Below are positions 45,401 through 56,600 of a stretch of DNA of 64,000 bases, piece by piece (the stretch's first letter is position 1; every line of letters starts with the position of its first letter). The stretch lies in NCBI GenBank assembly GCA_958298945.1, contig OY282608.1:14051933-14115932 (forward strand), written 5' to 3'. The position numbers and the translations under genes were made by a program. Source of the stretch: Atherix ibis. Lineage: Eukaryota; Arthropoda; Insecta; Diptera; Athericidae. Under the pieces are notes generated by a model that made no database searches, had not been told where the DNA came from, and saw only the letters and a list, made by a program, of their open reading frames with translations.

Positions 45401-47165
45401 TTGGTTTGTTGGTTTGTTGGTTTGTTGGTTTGTTGGCTTGTTGGTTTGTTGGTTTGTTGGTTTTTTGGTTAGTTGATTTGTTGGTTTGTTGGTTTGTTGG
45501 CTTGTTGGTTTGTTGGTTTGTTGGTTTGTTGGTTTATTGGTTTGTTGATTTGTTGGTTTGTTGGTTTGTTGGTTTGTTGGCTTGTTGGCTTGTTGGTTTG
45601 TTGGTTTTTTGGTTTGTTGGTTTGTTGGTTTGTTGGTTTGTTGGTTTTTTGGTTTGTTTTCTTGTTGTTTTGTTGATTTGTTGGTTTGTTAGTTTGTTGG
45701 CTTGTTTGTTTGTTGGTTTTTTGGTTTGTTGATTTGTTGGTTTGTTGGTTAGTTAGCTTGTTGGTGTGTTGGTTTGTTGGTTTTTTGGTTAGTTGATTTG
45801 TTGGTTTGTTGGCTTGTTGGTTTAATGGTTTGTTGGTTTGTTGGTTTGTTGGTTTGTTTGTTTGTTGGTTTGTTCGTTTGTTGGCTTGTTGGTTTGTTGG
45901 CTTGTTGGCTTGTTGGTTTGTTGGTTTATTGGTTTGTTGGCTTGTTGACTTGTTGGTTTGTTGGTTTGTTGGCTTGTTGAATTGTTGGTTTGTTGGTTTG
46001 TTGGTTTGTTGGTTTGTTGGTTTGTTGGTTTGTTGGTTTGTTTGTTTGTATGTTTGTTCGTTTGTTGGCTTGTTGGTTTGTTGGCTTCTTGGCTTGTTGG
46101 TTTGTTGGTTTGTTGGTTTGTTGGCTTGTTGGTTTGTTGGTTTGTTGGTTTGTTAGTTTGTTGGTTTGTTGGTTTTTTGGTTTGTTTTCTTGTTGGTTTA
46201 TTGATTTGTTGGTTTGTTAGTTTGTTGGTTTGTTTGTTTGTTGGTTTGTTCGTTTTTTGGCTTGTTTGTTTTTTGGTTTTTTGGTTTGTTGATATGTTGG
46301 TTTGTTGGTTTGTTGGTTTGTTGGTTTGTTGGTTTGTTGGCTTGTTGGTTTGTTGGTTTGTTGGTTTTTTGGTTAGTTGATTTGTTGGTTTGTTGGTTTG
46401 ATGGCTTGTTGGTTTGTTGGTTTGTTGGTTTGTTGGTTTATTGGTTTGTTGATTTGTTGGTTTGTTGGTTTGTTGGTTTGTTGGCTTGTTGGCTTGTTGG
46501 TTTGTTGGTTTTTTGGTTTGTTGGTTTGTTGGTTTGTTGGTTTGTTGGTTTGTTGGTTTTTTGGTTTGTTTTCTTGTTGTTTTGTTGATTTGTTGGTTTG
46601 TTAGTTTGTTGGCTTGTTTGTTTGTTGGTTTTTTGGTTTGTTGATTTGTTGGTTTGTTGGTTAGTTAGCTTGTTGGTGTGTTGGTTTGTTGGTTTTTTGG
46701 TTAGTTGATTTGTTGGTTTGTTGGCTTGTTGGTTTAATGGTTTGTTGGTTTGTTGGTTTGTTGGTTTGTTTGTTTGTTGGTTTGTTCGTTTGTTGGCTTG
46801 TTGGTTTGTTGGCTTGTTGGCTTGTTGGTTTGTTGGTTTATTGGTTTGTTGTTTTTTTGGTTTGTTGGTTTGTTGGTTTGTTGGTTTGTTGGTTTGTATG
46901 TTTGTTGGTTTGTTCGTTTGTTGGCTTGTTGGTTTGTTGGTTTTTTGTTTTGTTGGTTTGTTGGTTTGTTGGTTTGCTGGTTTGTTGGTTTGTTGGTCTG
47001 CTGGTTTGTTGGTTTGTTGGTTTGTTGGTTTGTTGGCTTGTTGGCTTGTTGGTTTGTTGGTTTGTTGGTTTGTTGGTTTGTTAGTTTTTTGGTTTGTTGG
47101 CTTGTTGGTTTGTTGATTTGTTTGTTTGTTGGTTTGTTGGGTTGTTGGTTTGTCGGTTTGTTGGC
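42070..47165 (+). repeat. Tandem duplication of about 5.1 kb, copy 1
   Basis: The segment recurs downstream at 5,091 bp (left part), 5,083, 5,075 (GATGG 43,553/48,628; GGTATATTTG 44,484/49,559), 5,066 and finally 5,050 bp, so the second copy is a little shorter through small losses. It starts in B sequence at a GGTTTGCTGGTTTGGTCG region, includes a full A1 round and ends in a GTATG/CTGCTGG stretch. Confidence 0.82.
42490..47150 (+). repeat. Satellite subfamily A1, right block 1
   Basis: A complete A1 marker series is present, with GATGG at 43,553, GGTTGTGTG at 44,145, GGTATATTTG at 44,484 and GGTTTAATGG near 45,821 and again near 46,733. Relative to 32,450-36,290 the offset drifts from 10,038 to 9,966, 9,886 and 9,822 bp, so this copy has lost some 200 bp in steps. 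Confidence 0.78.
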
Positions 47166-47580
47166 TTGTTGGTTTGCTGGTTTGGTCGTTTGTTGGTTTG
47201 TTGGTTTGTTGGTTTGTTGGTTTGTTGGTTTGTGTGTTTGTTGGCTTGTTCGTTTGTTGGTTCGTTCGTTTGTTGGCTTGTTGGTTTGTTGGTTTGTTGA
47301 TTTCTTGGTTTGTTTGTTTGTTGGTTTGTTGGTTTGTTGGTTTGTTGGTTTGTTAGTTGGTTCGTTTGTTGGTTTGTTGATTTGTTCGTTTGTTGGTTTG
47401 TTGGCTTGTTGGTTTGTTGGTTTGTTGGTTTGTTTGTTTGTTGGTTTGTTCGTTTGTTGGCTTGTTGGTTTGTTCGTTTGTTGGTTTGCTGGTTTGTTGG
47501 TTTGTTGGTTTGTTGGTTTGTTGGTTTATTGGTTTGTTGGTTTGTTGGTTTGTTGGCTTGTTGGCTTGTTGGCTTTTTGG
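47150..47580 (+). repeat. Subfamily B remnant inside A1
   Basis: A short B stretch with TTTGGTCG, GATTTCTTGG and TTAGTTGGTTCG lies between two A1 rounds. It corresponds to about 42,070-42,490 and arrived with the 5.1-kb duplication. Confidence 0.7.
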
Positions 47581-50500
47581 TTTGTTGGTTTGTTGGTTTG
47601 TTGGTTTGTTGGTTTGTTGGCTTGTTGGCTTCTTGGTTTGTTTGTTTGTTGGTTTGTTGGTTTGTTGGTTTGTTGGTTTGTTCGTTTGTTGGTTTGTTGG
47701 TTTGTTGGTTTGTTGGTTTATTTTTTTGTTGGTTTGTTGGCTTGTTGGTTTGTTGGTTTGTTGGTTTGTTGGTTTGTTGGTTTGTTGGTTTGTTGGTTTG
47801 TTGGTTTGTTGGTTTGTTGGTTTGTTGGCTTGTTAGCTTATTGGTTTGTTGGCTTGTCAGCTTGTTGGTTTGTTGGTTTGTTGGCTTGTTGGCTTGTTGG
47901 TTTGTTGGTTTGTTGGTTTGTTGGTTTGCTGCCTTGTTGGTTTGTTGGTTTGTTGGTTTGTTCGTTTGTTGGTTTGTTGGTTTGTTGGTTGTTTTGTTGG
48001 TTTGTTGGTTTGTTGGTTTGTTGGCTTGTTGGTTGATTGGTTTGTTGGTTTGTTGGTTTGTTGGTTTGTTGGTTTGTTGGTTTGTTGGTTTGTTGGTTTG
48101 TTGGTTTGTAGGTTTGTTGGTTTGTTTGTTTGTTGGTTTGTTCGTTTGTTGGCTTGTTGGTTTGTTGGCTTGTTGGTTTGTTGGTTTGTTGGTTTATTGG
48201 TTTGTTGGTTTGTTGGTTTGTTGGTTTGTTGGTTTGTTGGTTTGTTGGTTTGTTGGTTTGTTCGTTTGTTCGTTTGTTGGCTTGTTGGTTTGTTGGTTTG
48301 TTGGTTTGTTGGTTTGTTGGTTTGTTGGTTTGTTGGTTTGTTGGTTTGTTGGTCTGCTGGTTTGTTGGTTTGTTGGTTTGTTGGCTTGTTGGCTTGTTGG
48401 TTTGTTGGTTTGTTGGTTTGTTGGTTTGTTGGTTTGTTGGTTTGTTGGTTTTTTGGTTTGTTGGCTTGTTGGGTTGTTGATTTGTTTGTTTCTTGGTTTG
48501 TTGGGTTGTTGGTTTGTTGGTTTGTTGGCTTGTTGGTTTATTGGTTTGTTGGTTTGTTGGTTTGTTGGTTTGTTGGTTTGTTGGTTTGTTGGTTTTTTGG
48601 TTTGTAGGCTTGTTGGTTTGTTGGTTTGATGGTTTGTTGGTGTGGTGGTTTGTTGGTTTGTTGGTTTGTTTGTTTGTTTGTTTGTTCGTTTGTTGGCTTG
48701 TTGGTTTGTTGGCTTGTTGGCTTGTTGGTTTGTTGGTTTGTTGGCTTGTTGGTTTGTTGGTTTGTTGGTTTTTTGGTTTGTTGGCTTGTTGGTTTGTTGA
48801 TTTGTTGGTTTGTTGGTTTGTTGGTTTGTTTGTTTGTTGGTTTGTTCGTTTGTTGCATTGTTGGTTTGTTGGTTTTTTGGTTTGTTGGTTTGTTGGTTTG
48901 TTGGTTTGTTGGTCTGCTGGTTTGTTGGTTTATTGGTGTGTTGGCTTGTTGACTTGTTGGTTTGTTGGTTTGTTGGTTTGTTGGTTTGTTGGTTTGTTGG
49001 TTTGTTGGCTTGTTGGCTTGCTGGTTTGTTGGTTTGTTGGTTTGTTGGTTTGTTGGTTTGTTGGTTTTTTGGTTTGTTGGCTTGTTGGCTTGTTGGTGTG
49101 TTGGTTTGTTTGCTTGTTGGTTTGTTGGTTTATTGGTTTGTTGGTTTGTTGGTTTGTTGGTTTTTTGGTTTGTTGGATTGTTGGTTTGTTGATTTGTTGG
49201 TTTGTTAGTTTGTTGGTTTGGTTGTGTGTTGGTTTATTTGTTTGTTGGTTTGTTGGCTTGTTGGTTTGTTGGCTTGTTGGCTTGTTGGTTTGTTGGTTTG
49301 TTGGCTTGTTGGTTTGTTGGTTTGTTGGTTTGTTGGTGTGTTGGTTTGTTGGTTTTTTGGTTTGTTGGCTTGTTGGTTTGTTGATTTGTTGGTTTGTTGG
49401 TTTGTTGGTTTGTTGGTTTGTTCGTTTGTTGGTTTGTTGGTTTGTTGGTTTGCTGGTTTGTTGGTTTGTTGGCTTGTTGGTTTGTTGGTTTGTTGGTTTG
49501 TTGGTTTGTTGGCTTGTTGGCTTGCTGGTTTGTTGGTTTGTTGGCTTGTTTTTTTGTTGGTATATTTGTTTGTTGGTTTGTTAGTTTGTTGGGTTGTTGG
49601 TTTGTTGGTTTGTTGGTTTTTTGGTTTGTGGGTTTGTTGGTTTTTTGGTTTGTTGGCTTGTTGACTTGTTGGTTTGTTGGTTTGTTGGCTTGTTGAATTG
49701 TTGGTTTGTTGGTTTGTTGGTTTGTTGGTTTGTTGGTTTGTTGGTTTGTTTGTTTGTATGTTTGTTCGTTTGTTGGCTTGTTGGTTTGTTGGCTTCTTGG
49801 CTTGTTGGTTTGTTGGTTTGTTGGCTTGTTGGTTTGTTGGTTTATTGGTTTGTTAGTTTGTTGGTTTGTTGGTTTGTTTGTTTGTTGTTTGTTCGCTTGT
49901 TGGCTTGTTTATTTGTTGTTTTTTTGGTTTGTTGATTTGTTGGTTTGTTGGTTTGTTTCTTTGTTGGTTTGTTGGTTTGTTGGTTTGTTGGCTTGTTGGT
50001 TTGTTGGTTTGTTGGTTTTTTGGTTCGTTGATTTGTTGGTCTGTTGGTCTGTTGGTTTGTTGGTTTGTTGGTTTTTTGGTTTGTGGGTTTGTTGGTTTTT
50101 TGGTTTGTTGGCTTGTTGACTTGTTGGTTTGTTGGTTTGTTGGCTTGTTGAATTGTTGGTTTGTTGTTTTGTTGGTTTGTTGGTTTTTGGTTTGTTGGTT
50201 TGTTGGTTTGTTGGTTTGTTTGTTTGTATGTTTGTTCGTTTGTTGGCTTGTTGGTTTGTTGGCTTCTTGGCTTGTTGGTTTGTTGGTTTGTTGGCTTGTT
50301 GGTTTGTTGGTTTGTTGGTTTGTTAGTTTGTTGGTTTGTTGGTTTTTTGGTTTGTTTTCTTGTTAGTTTATTGATTTGTTGGTTTGTTAGTTTGTTGGTT
50401 TGTTTGTTTGTTGGTTTGTTCGTTTTTTGGCTTGTTTGTTTTTTGGTTTTTTGGTTTGTTGATTTGTTGGTTTGTTGGTTTGTTGGTTTGTTGGTTTGTT

Positions 50501-52220
50501 GGTTTGTTGGCTTGTTGGTTTGTTGGTTTGTTGGTTTTTTGGTTAGTTGATTTGTTGGTTTGTTGGCTTGTTGGTTTGTTGGTTTGTTGGTTTGTTGGTT
50601 TATTGGTTTGTTGATTTGTTGGTTTGTTGGTTTGTTGGTTTGTTGGCTTGTTGGCTTGTTGGTTTGTTGGTTTTTTGGTTTGTTGGTTTGTTGGTTTGTT
50701 GGTTTGTTGGTTTTTTGGTTTGTTTTCTTGTTGTTTTGTTGATTTGTTGGTTTGTTAGTTTGTTGGCTTGTTTGTTTGTTGGTTTTTTGGTTTGTTGATT
50801 TGTTGGTTTGTTGGTTAGTTAGCTTGTTGGTGTGTTGGTTTGTTGGTTTTTTGGTTAGTTGATTTGTTGGTTTGTTGGCTTGTTGGTTTAATGGTTTGTT
50901 GGTTTGTTGGTTTGTTGGTTTGTTTGTTTGTTGGTTTGTTCGTTTGTTGGCTTGTTGGTTTGTTGGCTTGTTGGCTTGTTGGTTTGTTGGTTTATTGGTT
51001 TGTTGGCTTGTTGACTTGTTGGTTTGTTGGTTTGTTGGCTTGTTGAATTGTTGGTTTGTTGGTTTGTTGGTTTGTTGGTTTGTTGGTTTGTTGGTTTGTT
51101 GGTTTGTTTGTTTGTATGTTTGTTCGTTTGTTGGCTTGTTGGTTTGTTGGCTTCTTGGCTTGTTGGTTTGTTGGTTTGTTGGTTTGTTGGCTTGTTGGTT
51201 TGTTGGTTTGTTGGTTTGTTAGTTTGTTGGTTTGTTGGTTTTTTGGTTTGTTTTCTTGTTGGTTTATTGATTTGTTGGTTTGTTAGTTTGTTGGTTTGTT
51301 TGTTTGTTGGTTTGTTCGTTTTTTGGCTTGTTTGTTTTTTGGTTTTTTGGTTTGTTGATATGTTGGTTTGTTGGTTTGTTGGTTTGTTGGTTTGTTGGTT
51401 TGTTGGCTTGTTGGTTTGTTGGTTTGTTGGTTTTTTGGTTAGTTGATTTGTTGGTTTGTTGGTTTGATGGCTTGTTGGTTTGTTGGTTTGTTGGTTTGTT
51501 GGTTTATTGGTTTGTTGATTTGTTGGTTTGTTGGTTTGTTGGTTTGTTGGCTTGTTGGCTTGTTGGTTTGTTGGTTTTTTGGTTTGTTGGTTTGTTGGTT
51601 TGTTGGTTTTTTGGTTTGTTTTCTTGTTGTTTTGTTGATTTGTTGGTTTGTTAGTTTGTTGGCTTGTTTGTTTGTTGGTTTTTTGGTTTGTTGATTTGTT
51701 GGTTTGTTGGTTAGTTGGCTTGTTGGTGTGTTGGTTTGTTGGTTTTTTGGTTAGTTGATTTGTTGGTTTGTTGGCTTGTTGGTTTAATGGTTTGTTGGTT
51801 TGTTGGTTTGTTGGTTTGTTTGTTTGTTGGTTTGTTCGTTTGTTGGCTTGTTGGTTTGTTGGCTTGTTGGCTTGTTGGTTTGTTGGTTTATTGGTTTGTT
51901 GTTTTTTTGGTTTGTTGGTTTGTTGGTTTGTTGGTTTGTTGGTTTGTATGTTTGTTGGTTTGTTCGTTTGTTGGCTTGTTGGTTTGTTGGTTTTTTGTTT
52001 TGTTGGTTTGTTGGTTTGTTGGTTTGCTGGTTTGTTGGTTTGTTGGTCTGCTGGTTTGTTGGTTTGTTGGTTTGTTGGTTTGTTGGCTTGTTGGCTTGTT
52101 GGTTTGTTGGTTTGTTGGTTTGTTGGTTTGTTAGTTTTTTGGTTTGTTGGCTTGTTGGTTTGTTGATTTGTTTGTTTGTTGGTTTGTTGGGTTGTTGGTT
52201 TGTCGGTTTGTTGGCTTGTT
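47166..52220 (+). repeat. Tandem duplication of about 5.1 kb, copy 2
   Basis: Copy 2 abuts copy 1 and diverges near 52,220. Differences are more numerous than in the 1,670- or 4,131-bp pairs: GTCGG near 44,210 against GTTGG, TTTGCTTG near 44,609 against TTGGCTTG, and a 1-bp loss near 50,185. This duplication is therefore older, or its copies have been edited since. Confidence 0.82.
47580..52220 (+). repeat. Satellite subfamily A1, right block 2
   Basis: Second A1 round of the 5.1-kb pair: GATGG 48,628, GGTTGTGTG 49,220, GGTATATTTG 49,559 and GGTTTAATGG near 50,886 and 51,783. It is followed by a switch to A2 at about 52,220, where the equivalent position in copy 1 continues into B. No gene was found. 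Confidence 0.78.
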
Positions 52221-53676
52221 GGCTTGTTGGTTTGTTGGTTTGTTGGTTTGTTGGTTTGTTGGTTTGTTGGTTTGTTGGTTTGTTGGTTTGTTGGTTTGTT
52301 GGTTTGTTGGTTTGTTGGTTTGTTGGTTTGTTGGTTTGTTGGTTTTTTGGTTTGCTCGCTTGTTGGTTTGTTGGGTTGATGGTTTGTTGGTGTGTTGGTT
52401 TGTTGGTTTGTTGGTTTGTTGGTTTGTTGGTTTGTTTGTTTGTTTGTTTGTTCGTTTGTTGGCTTGTTGGTTTGCTGGCTTGTTGGCTTGTTGGTTTGTT
52501 GGTTTGTTGGCTTGTTGGTTTGTTGGTTTGTTGGTTTGTTGGTTTTTTGGTTTGTTGGTTTTTTGGTTTGTTGGCTTGTTGGTTTGTTGATTTGTTGGTT
52601 TGTTGGTTTGTTGGTTTGTTTGTTTGTTGGTTTGGTCGTTTGTTGGTTTGTTGGTTTGTTGGTTTGTTGGTTTGTTGGTTTGTTGGTCTGCTGGTTTGTT
52701 TGTTTGTTGGTTTGTTGGCTTGTTGGCTTGTTGGTTTGTTTGTTTGTTGGTTTGTTGGGTTGTTGGTTTATTGGTTTTTTGGTTTGTTGGTTTGTTGGTT
52801 TGTTGGTTTGTTGGTTTGTTGGTTTGTTGGTTTGTTGGTCTGTTGGTTTGTTGGTTTGTTGGCTTGTTGGTTTGTTGGTTTGTTGGTTTGTTGGTTTGTT
52901 GGCTCGCTGGTTTGTTGGTTTGTTGGTTTGTTGGTTTGTTGGTATGTTGGTTTGTTGGTTTTTTGGTTTGTTGGCTTGTTGGCTTGTTGGTGTGTTGGTT
53001 TGTTGGCTTGTTGGTTTGTTGGTTTGTTGGTTTATTGGTTTGTTGGTTTGTTGGTGTTTTGGTTTGTTGAATTGTTGGTTTGTTGATTTGTTGGTTTGTT
53101 GGTTTGTTGGTTTAGATGTTTGTTGGTTTATTTGCTTGTTGGTTTGTTGGTTTGCTGGTTTTTTGGTTTGTTGGTTTGTTGGCTTGTTGGCTTGTTGGTT
53201 TGTTGGTTTGTTGGTTTGTTGGTTTGTTTGTTTGTTTGTTTGTTTGTTTGTTGGCTTGTTGGTTTGTTGGTTTGTTGGTTTGTTGGTTTTTTGGTTTGTT
53301 GGCTTGTTGGTTTGTTGATTTGTTGGTTTGTTGGTTTGTTGGTTTGTTGGTTTGTTCGTTTGTTGGTTTGTTGGTTTGTTGGCTTGTTGGCTTGTTGGTT
53401 TGTTGGTTTGTTGGTTTGTTGGTTTGTTGGCTTGTTGGCTTGCTGGGTTGTTGGTTTGTTGGTTTGTTGGTTTGTTGGTTTGTTGGTTTTTTGGTTTGTT
53501 GGCTTGTTGGTTTGTTGATTTGTTGGTTTGTTGGTTTGTTGGTTTGTTGGTTTGTTCGTTTGTTGGTTTGTTGGTTTGTTGGCTTGTTGGTTTGTTGGTT
53601 TGTTGGTTTGTTGGTTTGTTGGTTTGTTGGCTTGTTGGCTTGCTGGTTTGTTGGTTTGTTGGCTTGTTTTTTTGTT

Positions 53677-56600
53677 GGTTTATTTGTTTGTTGGTTTGTT
53701 AGTTTGTTGGTTTGTTGGTTTGTTGGTTTGTTGGTTTGTTGGCTCGTTGGTTTGTTGGTCTGTTGGTCTGTTGGTTTGTTGGTTTGTGGGTTTTTTGGTT
53801 TGTTGGTTTGTTGGTTTTTTGGTTTGTTGGCTTGTTGACTTGTTGGTTTGTTGGTTTGTTGGATTGTTGGTTTGTTGGTTTGTTAGTTTGTTGGTTTGTT
53901 GGTTTGTTGGTTTGTTTGTTTGTATGTTTGTTCGTTTGTTGGCTTGTTGGTTTGTTGGCTTGTTGGCTTGTTGGTTTGTTGGTTTGTTGGCTTGTTGGTT
54001 TGTTGGTTTGTTGGTTTGTTAGTTTGTTGGTTTGTTGGTTTTTTGGTTTATTTTCTTGTTGGTTTGTTGATTTGTTTGTTTGTTGGTTTGTTGGGTTGTT
54101 GGTTTGTTGGTTTGTTGGCTTGTTGGTTTGTTGGTTTGTTGGTTTGTTGGTTTGTTGGTTTGTTGGTTTGTTGGTTTGTTGGTTTGTTGGTTTGTTGGTT
54201 TGTTGGTTTGTTGGCTTGTTGGCTTGTTGGTTTGTTGGCTTGTTGGTTTGTTGGTTTGTTGGTTTGTTGGTTTGTTGGTTTGTTGGTTTGTTGGTTTTTT
54301 GGTTTGCTGGCTTGTTGGTTTGTTGGTTTGTTGGTTTGTTGGTGTGTTGGTTTGTTGGTTTGTTGGTTTGTTGGTTTGTTGGTTTGTTGGTTTGTTTGTT
54401 TGTTTGTTTGTTTGTTTGTTCGTTTGTTGGCTTGTTGGTTTGTTGGCTTGTTGGCTTGTTGGTTTGTTGGTTTGTTGGCTTGTTGGTTTGTTGGTTTGTT
54501 GGTTTGTTGGTTTTTTGGTTTGTTGGCTTGTTGCTTTGTTGGTTTGTTGGTTTGTTGGTTTTTTGGTTTGCTCGCTTGTTGGTTTGTTGGGTTGATGGTT
54601 TGTTGGTGTGTTGGTTTGTTGGTTTGTTGGTTTGTTGGTTTGTTTGTTTGTTTGTTTGTTCGTTTGTTGGCTTGTTGGTTTGTTGGCTTGTTGGCTTGTT
54701 GGTTTGTTGGTTTGTTGGTTTGTTGGCTTGTTGGTTTGTTGGTTTGTTGGTTTGTTGGTTTTTTGGTTTGTTGGCTTGTTGGTTTGTTGATTTGTTGGTT
54801 TGTTGGTTTGTTGGTTTGTTTGTTTGTTGGTTTGGTCGTTTGTTGGTGTGTTGGTTTGTTGGTTTGTTTTTTTGTTCGTTTGTTGGTCTGCTGGTTTGTT
54901 TGTTTGTTGGTTTGTTGGCTTGTTGGCTTGTTGGTTTGTTTGTTTGTTGGTTTGTTGGGTTGTTGGTTTATTGGTTTTTTGGTTTTTTGGTTTGTTGGTT
55001 TGTTGGTTTGTTGGTTTGTTGGTTTGTTGGTCTGCTGGTTTGTTGGTTTGTTGGTTTGTTGGTTTGTTGGCTTGTTGGCTTGTTGGTTTGTTGGTTTGTT
55101 GGTTTGTTGGCTTGCTGGTTTGTTGGTTTGTTGGTTTGTTGGTTTGTTGGTAAGTTGGTTTGTTGGTTTTTTGGTTTGTTGGCTTGTTGGCTTGTTGGTG
55201 TGTTGGTTTGTTGGCTTGTTGGGTTGTTGGTTTGTTGGTTTATTGGTTTGTTGGTTTGTTGGTTTTTTGGTTTGTTGGATTGTTGGTTTGTTTATTTGTT
55301 GGTTTGTTGGTTTGTTGGTTTGGATGTTTGTTGGTTTATTTGTTTGTTGGTTTGTTGGTTTGCTGGTTTTTTGGTTTGTTGGTTTGTTGGCTTGTTGGCT
55401 TGTTGGTTTGTTGGTTTGTTGGTTTGTTGGTTTGTTTGTTTGTTTGTTTGTTTGTTTGTTGGCTTGTTGGTTTGTTGGTTTGTTGGTTTGTTGGTTTTTT
55501 GGTTTGTTGGCTTGTTGGTTTGTTGATTTGTTGGTTTGTTGGTTTGTTGATTTGTTGGTTTGTTCGTTTGTTGGTTTGTTGGTTTGTTGGCTTGTTGGCT
55601 TGTTGGTTTGTTGGTTTGTTGGTTTGTTGGTTTGTTGGTTTGTTGGCTTGTTGGCTTGCTGGGTTGTTGGTTTGTTGGTTTGTTGGTTTGTTGGTTTGTT
55701 GGTTTTTTTATTTGTCGGCTTGTTGGTTTGTTGATTTGTTGGTTTGTTGGTTTGTTGGTTTGTTTTGTTTGTTCGTTTGTTGGTTTGTTGGTTTGTTGGC
55801 TTGTTGGTTTGTTGGTTTGTTGGTTTGTTGGTTTGTTGGTTTGTTGGCTTGTTGGCTTGCTGGTTTGTTGGTTTGTTGGCTTGTTTTTTTGTTGGTTTAT
55901 TTGTTTGTTGGTTTGTTAGTTTGTTGGTTTGTTGGCTTGTTGGTTTGTTGGTTTGTTGGCTCGTTGGTTTGTTGGTCTGTTGGTCTGTTGGTTTGTTGGT
56001 TTGTGGGTTTTTTGGTTTGTTGGTTTGTTGGTTTTTTGGTTTGTTGGCTTGTTGACTTGTTGGTTTGTTGGTTTGTTGGCTTGTTGGTTTGTTTGTTTGT
56101 TGGTTTGTTGGGTTGTTGGTTTGTTGGTTTGTTGGCTTGTTGGTTTGTTGGTTTGATGGTTTGTTGGTTTGTTGGTTTGTTGGTTTGTTGGTTTGTTGGT
56201 TTGTTGGCTTGTTGGCTTGTTGGTTTGTTGTCTTGTTGGTTTGTTGGTTTGTTGGTTTGTTGGTTTGTTGGCTTGTTGGCTTGTTGGTTTGTTGGCTTGT
56301 TGGTTTGTTGGTTTGTTGGTTTATTGGTTTGTTGGTTTGTTGGTTTTTTGGTTTGTTGGATTGTTGGTTTGTTGATTTGTTGGTTTGTTGGTTTGTTGGT
56401 TTGGTAGTTTGTTAGTTTATTTGTTTGTTGGCTTGTTGGCTTGTTGATTTGTTGGTTTGTTGGTTTGTTGGTTTTTTGGTTTGTTGGCTTGTTGGTTTGT
56501 TGATTTGTTGGTTTGTTGGTTTGTTGGTTTGTTGGTTTGTTCGTTTGATGGTTTGTTGGTTTGTTGGCTTGTTGGTTTGTTGGTTTGTTGGTTTGTTGGT

